From Protula sp. h YS-2021 (lineage: Eukaryota; Annelida; Polychaeta; Sabellida; Serpulidae): a stretch of 64,000 nucleotides of DNA. The position numbers and the translations under genes were made by a program. The DNA lies in the NCBI GenBank assembly GCA_949752745.1, contig OX457028.1, positions 6,506,095-6,570,094 of the forward strand, written 5' to 3'. Positions 1 to 11,600 of this stretch are shown here, piece by piece; the stretch's first letter is position 1, and the number at the start of each line of letters is the position of its first letter. The notes under the pieces are model-generated. The model did not search any database and was not told where the DNA came from. It was given only the letters and a program-made list of their open reading frames with translations.

Positions 1-3000
1 CGATATATAGGCTTATCGTGCTTGTATACTTATAAACTACAAGCTTTCTTGTTTTATTTTTTTTAGGTTGGGCGCCAGTGCAAGAGTTTATATATATGTC
101 TTTCTGCTTATTATAACTGCCTCTGGAATAACTCGAGTTTCAGCAGACATTTTTGACATTTTTTTTAGGGTGAACGATATTACAAGAACTTGCCAAATAT
201 TTTTATTATTGTTGTTGCTAGAAGATTCGAAGTGTTAGTTGAAGGATTTGGAGGAAGATTTTTTATATTTAATGGTGAGTGATATTAGAAGAGTTGGCTT
301 ACCGCCTTCGTTATCGCTTTGTGTCTGCTCGAAGTCATACTCAGAGGCCTTGGAGGGCCTCAGTTGACATTTTTTAAGGTGACATCAAAAGAGTGTGCTA
401 AATATGCCTTTATATTCATGTTTGTTTGCTGTCTTAGAATTATCCTAGAGGACTTACGCTCCACATGTGTGCTAGTGTTTTACCCATGCTATAATTCTGC
501 ACTACAGGACCACTACACGACTTAAAAATGAATCTTGTCCATGGAATGCACTTCTAACATTTTATGTTAATTTTTGATATCAATATAAATTAGAGATATT
601 GGTAAATCAATGTCGATCTCACTAAATTATATTTTGCTATCAATAACTGTATTTTAGATAGCAAAATCTAAAAACTTAAAAAAATTTGTGGGAAGCACAA
701 ATTTGGATAAAATTTACGGAATCGTCAATTAAATTTTGGAGATGCAAAACTGAATCATTGACATCAACAATAACAACAAAAAATGTGAAAATGGCGTTCT
801 GTGCTTTAACGCCTGCTTTTGTGGCTGTTGTTCGTACAGTGCTTTCCCATTAGAGCCCAACTCATCCCAAACAATAATTCGATTTCTGAAAAAAAAATCC
901 GTTGATATTACAGCTCGCACGCCGTGACGTCAGTGTCCATTAACTGGGACAATCGTGCGGGATTTCTTGTTTCTTGACCTCAGCTGTCCGTTCTAGCGAT
1001 TTTACAAGATCGTGGTAACTGCCTGTGCTTTTTCAAAAATAAATTTCATCAGCCAAATTTTTCAAACAGTTTTACCAGTATTTCATTTGATTTTATCTTT
1101 TTTTTCACTTACATTTAGCCAATTCGGTTTTTTTTTTAATGTGAAATTTAATATGATTTTAAGTTACAGCTATTATTCCTGGGATCAGAGATGTACAAAT
1201 GAACCCCGACGAAGTGATTTTCTGCCTTTTTGCGAAAGATCTTTTGGGGAAGGGGTGGACGAGGTTGAGGGGGGGGGGAAGGGGGTAGGGGGTGGTTGTG
1301 TGAATAATTTTACGTTATTGTGCGGCCTGTTGTAATGGCATTATCCAAACTGGACCGTTCCTTCGGCCCCTAAATGGGACTGCCATTGCTCATGTCGTAG
1401 CGTGATAAATCAAAGCACTACATTTGCTCGACAAATTATAGCTATTTCCCCTATGCCGCTTATCATCATCCCGTGCTATGCCTCGAGGTGGGCGGTGGGG
1501 GGGGGGGCGGGGGGCGGTGGGGGGCGGGATTCGATTGACAAATGTACAGTTATTTCCCCCATGCCCATTATCATCACCGCGTGCAATGGTCACTTAATTG
1601 GGCTATAAAGACTCTTGGGCGCAATGATTTCTCAAATCAAATCACACAAGGCACTCCCAGTCCGATCCACAATCGTTTAACGAAGTCGTATTTATAGGAG
1701 AAAGTCATCAATCACCCAAATCCAAGTAGCAACCGGGCCACAACACATCGCTAAAATAGCTCGAGCCCCTGGCGAGGGTGGACGCCGGGGCACTTAGTTA
1801 AGAGGCTAGACAGTCACCTATTGATGCAATGATTTTGGGTTTGTAATATTTCACTCTACTTTCCAAAATTGTTATCTACTTGTTCTTTTTCGCTACTAAT
1901 TTCTTGTTTCTGTTGTTGCAAATTTTGAGCTTTTATTACTCAGTAGTGAACTTTACTAGCTGTGTGTAGTGGGGGGGGGGGGGGGGGGGCGGGAGGGGGA
2001 GGGGGTGGGGAATGGTGGGGCTGTGTGCACACTGATGTTACAGTCAATGGGTGACGTCACAATTTTGTGTGTACAGGTTACAGGAGAGGGGCGGGGATAG
2101 TGGGGGTGTGGGAGAGAGGGAGGGTCGGGGGGGGGGGGGCTATTTTTCACAGCCAAAAAACAATATGAGACAATGCACGTGAGTTTATTATTTCCGTCAC
2201 AATCACGTAATGCAGACAGAGCCTTATCTGACCTCCATTCAAAGATTACAGCTGGTGACTCCGGACTAGATAACGTTTGTCTCAATGCACAACCTCTAAA
2301 TGCTCTAAATCCAGATGAGTATTCTAAATATAAGCAGCTGATAACACATATCTACATATTAGAAAAAAAATAAAAATTTGCCTTACATTTTTGGCTTCTT
2401 TAACTCTTTATGAAGAGATCGAGTATTTTTATTGAGAGGTGTTTGCTCTCCAATCCGCCTCAATTAACCTGCTTTTGATATTCTTATTGTAAAATTAATA
2501 CCACCGGGAAAAAATAAGTAATTTCACAGTTCCACGGTTGGCCTGCAACCTAGGCCCGTGAAGCGCTGTTTACTATTTGTCTGGAGCTATTTATTACACC
2601 AGAATCCCTGAAACCGGACCACCATTGGGACTGGGCGATAATGGACCGATTTCCGGGATGGTCGGATTACCGGGGTTCGAACATATACGAGTGCATAAAA
2701 AATCTACAATAATGTCCCCGTATACCAAATAAGACACTTTTCATTTTATCCCTTTTTCAACCAGTTTTAATACAAATAGTAAACGATAAATGTTTAACCA
2801 ATATTTGGCTAGAAACTTCACTAAAAATAGAAGAAAAATTTCACTCATACATTTTTTTCCAATTACTTCTGATTTTGTCCCTGACTCTATTTTAATTATT
2901 TCATATTTTTCATGTAGTGACAGATTTTTTTTCGTTTTTTTTCTTCGATTTCGTTCTTTATTTTCATTAATAATTATCAAAATTTTGCTCCTTAAATTCA

Positions 3001-3089
3001 AGCAAAGGGAAAAAAGTTTTTCATGAGTAAATCGACTAAACACACGCAAATTATGAAGTTGATTTCAGGTGCTACTTTTAAGCTGGAGG
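1..3089. other. non-coding sequence, no gene recognised
   Basis: I see no supportable gene here: the open frames are short, lack domain-like composition and several run through homopolymers. Visible structure includes poly-G tracts near 1270-1292, 1496-1527, 1970-1998 and 2128-2140, and a degenerate direct repeat (about 1428-1490 and 1528-1590) around the second tract. The rest is AT-rich sequence. Confidence 0.6.
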
Positions 3090-3534
3090 TTTGCGGGGGG
3101 TGGCCCGATTTGAGGGGGGGGGTGGGCTGACTTGCGGGGGTGGTGTGATTTGCGGGGTTGGTGTGATTTGCGGGGCGGGTGGTGTGATTTGCAGGGGTGG
3201 TGTGATTTGCGAGGGTGGTGTGATTTGCAGGGGTGGTGTGATTTGCGGAGCGGGTGGTGTGATTTGCAGGGGTGGTGTGATTTGCGGGGTTGGTGTGATT
3301 TGCGAGGGTGGTGTGATCTGCAGGTGTGGTGTGATTTGCAGGGGTGGTGTGGTTTGCGGGGGTGGTGGGATTTGCAGGGGTGGTGTGGTTTGCGGGGGTG
3401 GTGTGATTTGCGGGGCGGGTGGTGTGATCTGCAGGTGTGGTGTGATTTGCAGGGGTGGTGTGATTTGCGGGGGTGGTGTGATTTGCGGGGGTGGTGTGAT
3501 TTGCGGGGGTGGTGTGATTTGCGGGGGGAGGGGG
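3090..3534. repeat. 18-bp minisatellite
   Basis: A tandem array of an 18-bp unit (core TGGTGTGATTTGCGGG) with some 21-bp variants that contain GCGGGT. The unit length is a multiple of three, so long reading frames stay open on both strands (162-187 codons) but encode only monotonous repeats. There is no sign of a gene. Confidence 0.9.
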
Positions 3535-3540
3535 TCTGAA

Positions 3541-3803
3541 GGCTTGGAGACATCTATGCAATGCAACATCTGAAACACTTTTTGAGACCGTCAGGAAAAA
3601 ATAAACCTGTATAAGGATTTTAAAACAAAGACTAAATGCTTTGTACTACTGATTTGGATGAAATTCTGAAGTCTAAGCGACAATTATTGTATATAAATGC
3701 TCAACATTTAATTACATATCTTATTCTCACAGACCGGAATTTGCAAATGATTGCGATACCTTAAAATATTATACATCTGTGAATATCAACACATTGTTTG
3801 GTA
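3541..3803. other. intergenic, nothing recognised
   Basis: A short AT-rich stretch between the 18-bp satellite and the left target-site duplication of the Polinton-like element. No open frame or repeat was recognised. Confidence 0.5.
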
Positions 3804-3809
3804 GCGTTC
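3804..3809. repeat. target-site duplication, left copy
   Basis: GCGTTC immediately precedes the left end of the inverted-repeat element and is repeated exactly after its right end (11815-11820). Six bp is the duplication length made by Polinton/Maverick integrases. Confidence 0.85.
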
Positions 3810-3819
3810 AGTAGTTATA

Positions 3820-3995
3820 TAATGAGAGAGCTACTGCATTTTTTGCTTGGATACCAAGAAGTGGATGAGAGAGCTACTGCATAGCAACGGATGAATAATC
3901 ATTGTGACGTCATAATCAAGAGAACCACTGCATAGCAACTGAAAATGGATGAGAGAACCACTGCATAGCAACGAAAAATGGATGAGAGAACCACT
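3820..3995 (+). repeat. subterminal short repeats of the element
   Basis: Four to five copies of a unit containing GATGAGAGAACCACTGCATAG followed by CAACG, lying 10-185 bp inside the left end and mirrored at about 11630-11805. Repeats at this position are candidate integrase or replication-protein binding sites; that is inference from position only. Confidence 0.65.
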
Positions 3996-4683
3996 GCACT
4001 TTTTTGGAGTGCGGTGAGCGTCTCGAGTGAAACGGTGGCGTGCCACGGTGGCGTGCCGAGACGGGGTTGACGGGGTAGGGGAGAGAGAGAGGGTATAAGA
4101 GTTTTTTTTTGAAAGAAGGCGCGCGCGCCGAGACGGTGGCTGAGAGGGTGAGAGTATGAGAGGGGGGTGGGTCGAGAGAGAGCTGTTGCCGCCGCCGTTG
4201 CGGCCGCCGCCACGCCTTGAAAGAAGGTGTGGAGACGGGGTCGAGAGAGAGGGGGAGAGAGAGAGCTTCTTTTTTTTTCCACCGCCGCCACGCCTTGAAA
4301 GAAAGGCGGGGGAGACGGGGTCGAGCACTCCAGTGGAGTTGGTATGAGAGTTCTCCTGCAGTGCAGTGAAACTGTCATTTGGATAGCTGTGCATATGTTT
4401 GCAGCCCTGGTGGAGTGGCTGTGGCATAGCGATGCGATCGTGACGATATCGTGACGATATGGTGTAAACGTCATTTGTGAACGCGATTGTCGATTTGAAA
4501 TAACGGCTTTTCCGGTGAAGTGTGAAAAGGGAGCGTTTGAAAGGGGAAGGTGGGAGAAAATGTTTATTGGAGGCTTGTGAGGGGGTTTTTTGAAAAAAAA
4601 GGCGCCACATGAGTTTCAAGGCGACACCAGTGCCCCTATGAGAAGGGTAAGTTTTTTTCCCCTTCGTTCTTTCTTTTTAAAGC

Positions 4684-4726
4684 ATTTCCCACACTCTCAT
4701 ACATACACACATATACCCAACACCAG
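4684..4726 (+). repeat. block shared between the two Polinton-like elements
   Basis: A stretch containing TTTCCCACACTCTCATACAT and ATACACACATATACC recurs with few changes at about 55993-56033 near the left end of the second element, and in reverse complement at about 10895-10941 in the right arm. It links the two elements as relatives. Confidence 0.75.
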
Positions 4727-5159
4727 GACCAGAGTTAGCGTTTCATTTCATAAGCCCTACTCATAGGTATTTTTTAACCGCCCCCAGATGAGGCATTTTT
4801 TTTCTCTGTCTTTTTCTTCTTTCTCCGCACACACCACATACCAACACCATGGCAAAAAAAAAAGTTTAGCTTATTTCATAGCTGAAGAATTCGCGACTCT
4901 AAATTCCCCCATGTTTACCCTGACAAACTGACTGAAACTAGGTTGCCTGAAAACGAGGTTGCATGAAAACGAGACTGCCTGAAAACGAGGCTTGACGTCA
5001 GACCACCCCCCCCCCCCTCCCCAAGAACAGAATCTCGAGGACCCCCCCCCCCTCCCCTAGTACAGAGTACAGAGTATGTGTCAACGACCCCCCCCCCCTA
5101 GAACAGAATATTGTCGACCCCCCCCCCCCAGGATCGTGATATGGCTAACTTCAAGAGTG

Positions 5160-6850
5160 TATAACTTTAAAACTACTTGGTCGATTTGCATGAAAATTTC
5201 ACTGTTTGATTTAGTTTTATGTAAAGTTTTGTCATAAAGTGGTCACAGGCTATTTGCGCAGCTGGCTGTATGCATAATGTGACATGCGGCCATTTTAATT
5301 TTGTAAAAAAGTGACAAAGTAGGATAACTTCCGTTATAGTTGGTCAATTTGAATGAAAATTTCACTATTTGATTCAGTTTTATGTAAAGTTTTAACATTA
5401 AGTGGTCACGGGCTATTTGCACTGGCGGCTGTATGCATAATGTGACATGCCGCCATTTTAACTTTGTAAAAAGTGAAAAAGTGGGATAACTTTCGCTATA
5501 GTTGACGGATTTGCATGAAAATTTCACTGTTTGATTCAGTTTTATGTAAAGTTTTAACATTAAGTGATCACGGGCTATTTACACCGGTGGCTGTATGCAT
5601 AATGTGACATGACGCCATTTTAACTTTGTAAAAAGTGAAAAAGTAGGATAACTTTCGCTATAGTTGACGGATTTGCATGAAAATTTCACTGTTTGATTCA
5701 GTTTTATGTAAAGTTTTAACATTAAGTGTTCGCGGGCTATTTACACCGGTGGCTGTATGCATAATGTGACATGCCGTCGTTTTAACTTTGTAAAAAGTGA
5801 AAAAGTAGGGTAACTTTCGCTATAGTTGACGGGTTTGCATGAAAATTTCACTGTTTGATTCAGTTTTATGTAAAGTTTTAACATTAAGTGGTCACGGGCT
5901 ATTTACACCGGTGGCTGTATGCATAATGTGACATGCCGCCATTTTAGCTTTGTAAAAAGTGAAAAAGTAGGATAACTTTCGCTATAGTTGACGGATTTGC
6001 ATGAAAATTTCACTGTTTGATTCAGTTTTATGTAAAGTTTTAACATTAAGTGATCACGGGCTATTTACACCGGTGGCTGTATGCATAATGTGACATGCTG
6101 CCATTTTAACTTTGTAAAAAGTGAAAAAGTGGGATAACTTTCGCTATAGTTGACCGATTTGCATGAAAATTTCACTGTTTGATTCAGTTTTATGTAAAGT
6201 TTTAACATTAAGTGGTCACGGGCTATTTACACCGGTGGCTGTATGCATAATGTGACATGCTGCCATTTTAACTTTGTAAAAAGTGAAAAAGTGGGATAAC
6301 TTTCGCTATAGTTGACGGATTTGCATGAAAATTTCACTGTTTGATTCAGTTTTATGTAAAGTTTTAACATTAAGTGATCACGGGCTATTTACACCGGTGG
6401 CTGTATGCATAATGTGACATGCCGCCATTTTAACTTTGTAAAAAGTGAAAAAGTAGGATAACTTTCGCTATAGTTGACCGATTTGCATGAAAATTTCACT
6501 GTTTGATTCAGTTTTATATCTAGTTTTAATATTAAGTAGTCATGGGCTATTTACACCGGTGGCTGTATGCATAATTGATTCACCTTAAAATGTTAACTTA
6601 AAAGTGGAATAACTTTCGTTATAGTTGACCGATTTGAATGAATATTTCACTGTTTGGTTCAGTTTTATATCTGGTTTTGTTATAATGTAGTCATGGGCTA
6701 TTTGCGCAGCTGGCTGTATGCATTTTTATAACATGCCACCATTTTAACTTTGTAAAAAGTGGAAAAGTGTGATAACTTTCGTTATGGTTGACCGATTTGA
6801 ATGAAAATTTCACCGTTGGATTCAGTTTGATGTCTTAGTTTACAGTAGTT
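5160..6850 (+). repeat. 162-bp tandem array, left arm
   Basis: About ten copies of a 162-bp unit; CTATTTACACCGGTGG recurs at 5574, 5737, 5899, 6061, 6223 and 6385, and a diverged copy follows. Outer copies are more diverged than central ones. Each unit contains GGATAACTTTCGCTATAG and TGCATGAAAATTTCAC. The array is mirrored in the right arm. Confidence 0.9.
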
Positions 6851-6937
6851 TACATAGGTGGGTTGTTGGAATGGCGCGCGCCCACCATTCAAACATGTGT
6901 AAGAATTTTTTTTTAGGAACATATTACGTCAAACTAT

Positions 6938-7130
6938 TGTTCAACAAGTTGTTTAACAATTGTACAACAATTGTTCAACAAGCTGTTGTTCAACATGTTG
7001 TTGAACAAGTTGAACATGTTCAACATGTTGTTGAACAAGTTGAACATGTTCAACATGTTCAACATGTTGTTTAACATGTTGTTCAACATGTTGTTTAACA
7101 AGTTGTTCAACATGTTGTAGTTCAAGCAAT
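6938..7130. repeat. AACATGTT-type palindromic repeat cluster, left
   Basis: Dense runs of TTGTTCAACATGTTGAAC-like words. The core AACATGTT is self-complementary, so the array can be read on either strand and can fold. It lies beyond the 3' end of the zinc-finger gene; similar clusters lie on its other side. Confidence 0.8.
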
Positions 7131-7185
7131 TGATGGAACAATAGCAGTCAGTTCAGAAAAAAAAACAAGACATATGTTGAATAGT

Positions 7186-7208
7186 TTTATTAATACAAAG
7201 TCTTTATT
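7186..7208 (-). terminator. poly(A) signals of the zinc-finger gene
   Basis: Two AATAAA hexamers on the minus strand (7203-7208 and 7186-7191) lie 20-45 nt past the stop codon at 7230. Their position fits 3'-end formation of the zinc-finger mRNA. Confidence 0.6.
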
Positions 7209-7229
7209 ATAAAGTTTAGTCAAATAAGT

Positions 7230-7991
7230 CTATTTTTCTTCATCTGCTTCACTCTGTTCACTGTCATCCATATCACTTTCTTCGTCGCTGCTTTCATCTT
7301 CCTCCTCCTCATCTAGAAGCTCTTCAAAGAATGCATCGTTTCTTCTTATAGCCGCCTTTAGTGCCTTTGAATACTCGTAATGTTTTTCATCAACAAAGTA
7401 ATTAAAGTCTTCTAAAATGGTTTGATAATGTTCGTTTTGTTCTAGACGTTGGGCATATTTGAATAGTCTCATAAACAGTTGTTTAAGTCGATGCTTATAA
7501 ATGGGTCGAAAGTCATCACTTGCTATTTCACGCGCATCTTCAAACCCTTGTTCTTCATATTCTGAAACCTTTTCTTGAAATTTGGTATGATATTCATCGT
7601 AGACTTCTTGAACCATATCACACCAAACAGAGTCTGTTTCTGACTCACTTCCAGAGTCTGTTTCTGACTCACTTCCAGAGTCTGTTTCTGACTCACTTTC
7701 AGAGCTGCTGTCATCATCAACCTCACCACAATGTTCCATATGTCTGAACAAAGCTTCTTGACTGTTGTATAACGCACCACATTCTGTACAAGCATGTGCA
7801 TTCTTTTCAGTCATGTTGACGCTTTGACTTTCCATAGAAGACTCATCTAAAGTTTCAGTGATAGGTGGTTTTACAGGGTTTTCCATATCTATCTCCAATT
7901 CTTCTTCTTCTGAAGTGTGAGCATTCTTTAAGTGCCTTTTAAGACTTTGTGGCCAATTGTAAGATTTCAAACAAATGTTGCATTTATACAT
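7230..7991 (-). CDS. zinc-finger cargo protein of the Polinton-like element (253 aa)
   Basis: The only credible gene in the element. Residues 4-25 form a C2H2 finger (C4, C7, H20, H25) and residues 68-88 a C2HC finger (C68, C71, H84, C88). An acidic Ser/Glu/Asp repeat (about 93-118) follows, then a predicted helical region (about 120-225) rich in Tyr, Phe and Leu, and a strongly acidic tail. Such a protein would bind nucleic acid, plausibly the element's own repeats or promoters, in the nucleus; the target is unknown. The start is supported by a TATA box 61 nt upstream and two poly(A) signals just past the stop. Zinc-finger proteins are common Polinton accessory genes, but I cannot place this one in a named family. 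No frameshift or stop interrupts it. Confidence 0.8.
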   Translation of the reverse strand: MYKCNICLKSYNWPQSLKRHLKNAHTSEEEELEIDMENPVKPPITETLDESSMESQSVNMTEKNAHACTECGALYNSQEALFRHMEHCGEVDDDSSSESESETDSGSESETDSGSESETDSVWCDMVQEVYDEYHTKFQEKVSEYEEQGFEDAREIASDDFRPIYKHRLKQLFMRLFKYAQRLEQNEHYQTILEDFNYFVDEKHYEYSKALKAAIRRNDAFFEELLDEEEEDESSDEESDMDDSEQSEADEEK

Positions 7992-8019
7992 CCTTTCGGT
8001 TCAACATGCACTTTTCAAA

Positions 8020-8052
8020 TGATGAAAAAGCCTTTAAACATAGCCTTATATA
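8020..8052 (-). promoter_or_regulatory. TATA box and initiator of the zinc-finger gene
   Basis: TATATAAG on the minus strand at 8045-8052, followed about 28 nt downstream by TTCATCATTT, an initiator-like sequence. The ATG at 7991 is 61 nt from the TATA box, the same spacing seen in front of several genes of the second element. Confidence 0.65.
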
Positions 8053-8054
8053 CA

Positions 8055-8166
8055 ACTTGTTAAACAACATGTTGAACATGTTCAACTTGTTGAACAACAT
8101 GTTGAAAAACATGTTGAAGAACATGTTCAACAAGTTCAACATGTTCAATATGTTGTTGAACATGTT
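8055..8166. repeat. AACATGTT-type palindromic repeat cluster, promoter side
   Basis: Repeats such as GTTGAACATGTTCAACTTG directly upstream of the zinc-finger promoter. The same word family lies downstream of the gene and at 8486-8650. Confidence 0.75.
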
Positions 8167-8204
8167 GTCTACGCCTAGGGTTAGGGTTAAGCCGCTTAGG
8201 GGAG

Positions 8205-8290
8205 TCTAACGTCATGACGTCTTTATGACGTTATCATGACATCATTATGACGTCATCACGTCATCATTATAACGTCATAAAAACGTCATT
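8205..8290. promoter_or_regulatory. cluster of CRE-like sites
   Basis: About eight GACGTC/GACGTT half or full cAMP-response-like elements in 85 bp, including perfect TGACGTCA. They sit about 200 bp upstream of the zinc-finger TATA box. CREB/ATF-type bZIP proteins bind this palindrome; activity here is inferred. Confidence 0.55.
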
Positions 8291-8457
8291 CGAACAGGCG
8301 CGCGCTTTACCAAAAAAAAAACTGACTCAGCAGAATTTGTTTCTGTTTGATAGGTATGAAATGCATGTCTCACTCTTCCTTTTATGTTACTTCGATGTAA
8401 TCAAAATATCGTGTGTAACTTGCTCAAAAATGCCAAACTTGTTAAAATTGCTAAAAT

Positions 8458-8470
8458 TGCTGACTCAGCA
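8458..8470. promoter_or_regulatory. perfect T-MARE (Maf/AP-1) site
   Basis: TGCTGACTCAGCA is the 13-bp Maf recognition element with a TPA-response core. A near match (CTGACTCAGCAG) lies at about 8321-8332. The identical 13-mer occurs at 58919-58931 in the second element just before a TATA box. Confidence 0.55.
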
Positions 8471-8485
8471 AATCGACCAACTTGT

Positions 8486-8665
8486 GCAACAACATGTTGA
8501 ACATGTTGAACATGTTGTTGAACATGTTGAACATGTTGAACATGTTGTTGAACATGTTGTTGAACATGTTGAACATGTTGAACATGTTGAACATGTTGAA
8601 CATGTTCAACTTGTTGAACATGTTGTTGAACATGTTGAACAACAGCTTGTTGAACAATTGTTGTA
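8486..8665. repeat. AACATGTT-type palindromic repeat cluster, right
   Basis: The longest cluster: near-perfect 9- and 12-bp iterations of TTGAACATG and TTGTTGAACATG. It runs into the inner end of the right inverted repeat. Confidence 0.8.
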
Positions 8666-11600
8666 CAATTGTTAAACAACTTGTTGAACCATAGTTTGAC
8701 GTAAAAATAATTCAAACACATGTTTGAATGGTGGGCGCGCGCCATTCCAACAACCCACCTATGTAAACTACTGTAAACTAAGACATCAAACTGAATCCAA
8801 CGGTGAAATTTTCATTCAAATCGGTCAACCATAACGAAAGTTATCACACTTTTCCACTTTTTACAAAGTTAAAATGGTGGCATGTTATAAAAATGCATAC
8901 AGCCAGCTGCGCAAATAGCCCATGACTACATTATAACAAAACCAGATATAAAACTGAACCAAACAGTGAAATATTCATTCAAATCGGTCAACTATAACGA
9001 AAGTTATTCCACTTTTAAGTTAACATTTTAAGGTGAATCAATTATGCATACAGCCACCGGTGTAAATAGCCCATGACTACTTAATATTAAAACTAGATAT
9101 AAAACTGAATCAAACAGTGAAATTTTCATGCAAATCGGTCAACTATAGCGAAAGTTATCCTACTTTTTCACTTTTTACAAAGTTAAAATGGCGGCATGTC
9201 ACATTATGCATACAGCCACCGGTGTAAATAGCCCGTGATCACTTAATGTTAAAACTTTACATAAAACTGAATCAAACAGTGAAATTTTCATGCAAATCCG
9301 TCAACTATAGCGAAAGTTATCCCACTTTTTCACTTTTTACAAAGTTAAAATGGCAGCATGTCACATTATGCATACAGCCACCGGTGTAAATAGCCCGTGA
9401 CCACTTAATGTTAAAACTTTACATAAAACTGAATCAAACAGTGAAATTTTCATGCAAATCGGTCAACTATAGCGAAAGTTATCCCACTTTTTCACTTTTT
9501 ACAAAGTTAAAATGGCAGCATGTCACATTATGCATACAGCCACCGGTGTAAATAGCCCGTGATCACTTAATGTTAAAACTTTACATAAAACTGAATCAAA
9601 CAGTGAAATTTTCATGCAAATCCGTCAACTATAGCGAAAGTTATCCTACTTTTTCACTTTTTACAAAGCTAAAATGGCGGCATGTCACATTATGCATACA
9701 GCCACCGGTGTAAATAGCCCGTGACCACTTAATGTTAAAACTTTACATAAAACTGAATCAAACAGTGAAATTTTCATGCAAACCCGTCAACTATAGCGAA
9801 AGTTACCCTACTTTTTCACTTTTTACAAAGTTAAAACGACGGCATGTCACATTATGCATACAGCCACCGGTGTAAATAGCCCGCGAACACTTAATGTTAA
9901 AACTTTACATAAAACTGAATCAAACAGTGAAATTTTCATGCAAATCCGTCAACTATAGCGAAAGTTATCCTACTTTTTCACTTTTTACAAAGTTAAAATG
10001 GCGTCATGTCACATTATGCATACAGCCACCGGTGTAAATAGCCCGTGATCACTTAATGTTAAAACTTTACATAAAACTGAATCAAACAGTGAAATTTTCA
10101 TGCAAATCCGTCAACTATAGCGAAAGTTATCCCACTTTTTCACTTTTTACAAAGTTAAAATGGCGGCATGTCACATTATGCATACAGCCGCCAGTGCAAA
10201 TAGCCCGTGACCACTTAATGTTAAAACTTTACATAAAACTGAATCAAATAGTGAAATTTTCATTCAAATTGACCAACTATAACGGAAGTTATCCTACTTT
10301 GTCACTTTTTTACAAAATTAAAATGGCCGCATGTCACATTATGCATACAGCCAGCTGCGCAAATAGCCTGTGACCACTTTATGACAAAACTTTACATAAA
10401 ACTAAATCAAACAGTGAAATTTTCATGCAAATCGACCAAGTAGTTTTAAAGTTATACACTCTTGAAGTTAGCCATATCACGATCCTGGGGGGGGGGGGGG
10501 GTCGACAATATTCTGTTCTAGGGGGGGGGGGGGGGGGGTCGTTGACACATACTCTGTACTCTGTACTAGGGGAGGGGGGGGGGTCCTCGAGATTCTGTTC
10601 TTGGGGAGGGGGGGGGGGTGGTCTGACGTCAAGCCTCGTTTTCAGGCAGTCTCGTTTTCATGCAACCTCGTTTTCAGGCAACCTAGTTTCAGTCAGTTTG
10701 TCAGGGTAAACATGGGGGAATTTAGAGTCGCGAATTCTTCAGCTATGAAATAAGCTAAACTTTTTTTTTTGCCATGGTGTTGGTATGTGGTGTGTGCGGA
10801 GAAAGAAGAAAAAGACAGAGAAAAAAAATGCCTCATCTGGGGGCGGTTAAAAAATACCTATGAGTAGGGCTTATGAAATGAAACGCTAACTCTGGTCCTG
10901 GTGTTGGGTATATGTGTGTATGTATGAGAGTGTGGGAAATGCTTTAAAAAGAAAGAACGAAGGGGAAAAAAACTTACCCTTCTCATAGGGGCACTGGTGT
11001 CGCCTTGAAACTCATGTGGCGCCTTTTTTTTCAAAAAACCCCCTCACAAGCCTCCAATAAACATTTTCTCCCACCTTCCCCTTTCAAACGCTCCCTTTTC
11101 ACACTTCACCGGAAAAGCCGTTATTTCAAATCGACAATCGCGTTCACAAATGACGTTTACACCATATCGTCACGATATCGTCACGATCGCATCGCTATGC
11201 CACAGCCACTCCACCAGGGCTGCAAACATATGCACAGCTATCCAAATGACAGTTTCACTGCACTGCAGGAGAACTCTCATACCAACTCCACTGGAGTGCT
11301 CGACCCCGTCTCCCCCGCCTTTCTTTCAAGGCGTGGCGGCGGTGGAAAAAAAAAGAAGCTCTCTCTCTCCCCCTCTCTCTCGACCCCGTCTCCACACCTT
11401 CTTTCAAGGCGTGGCGGCGGCCGCAACGGCGGCGGCAACAGCTCTCTCTCGACCCACCCCCCTCTCATACTCTCACCCTCTCAGCCACCGTCTCGGCGCG
11501 CGCGCCTTCTTTCAAAAAAAAACTCTTATACCCTCTCTCTCTCCCCTACCCCGTCAACCCCGTCTCGGCACGCCACCGTGGCACGCCACCGTTTCACTCG

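Larger units (their letters stand above)
3810..7000 (+). repeat. left terminal inverted repeat arm
   Basis: About 3.19 kb, matching the reverse complement of about 8630-11814 with small differences (poly-C tract lengths, a few bases near the inner end at 6905-6945). In order it holds short subterminal repeats, a GA-rich segment, the block shared with the second element, poly-C tracts and a 162-bp tandem array. The inner boundary is approximate because both arms run into AACATGTT-type repeats. Confidence 0.85.

Noticed and set aside
3065..3578. Frames of 135-187 codons on both strands
   Set aside because: 18-bp satellite; all frames are open and encode only repeats.
3831..4619. 262-codon frame in each inverted-repeat arm (mirror at 11005-11793)
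   Set aside because: Ser/Pro/His-rich, passes through simple GA and CTCT repeats and the subterminal repeats; overlapping frames are equally open. Identity between arms reflects DNA identity, not coding constraint.
8172..8192. Telomere-like TTAGGG words
   Set aside because: Only two or three imperfect copies (TAGGGTTAGGGTTAAG); too short to call interstitial telomere.
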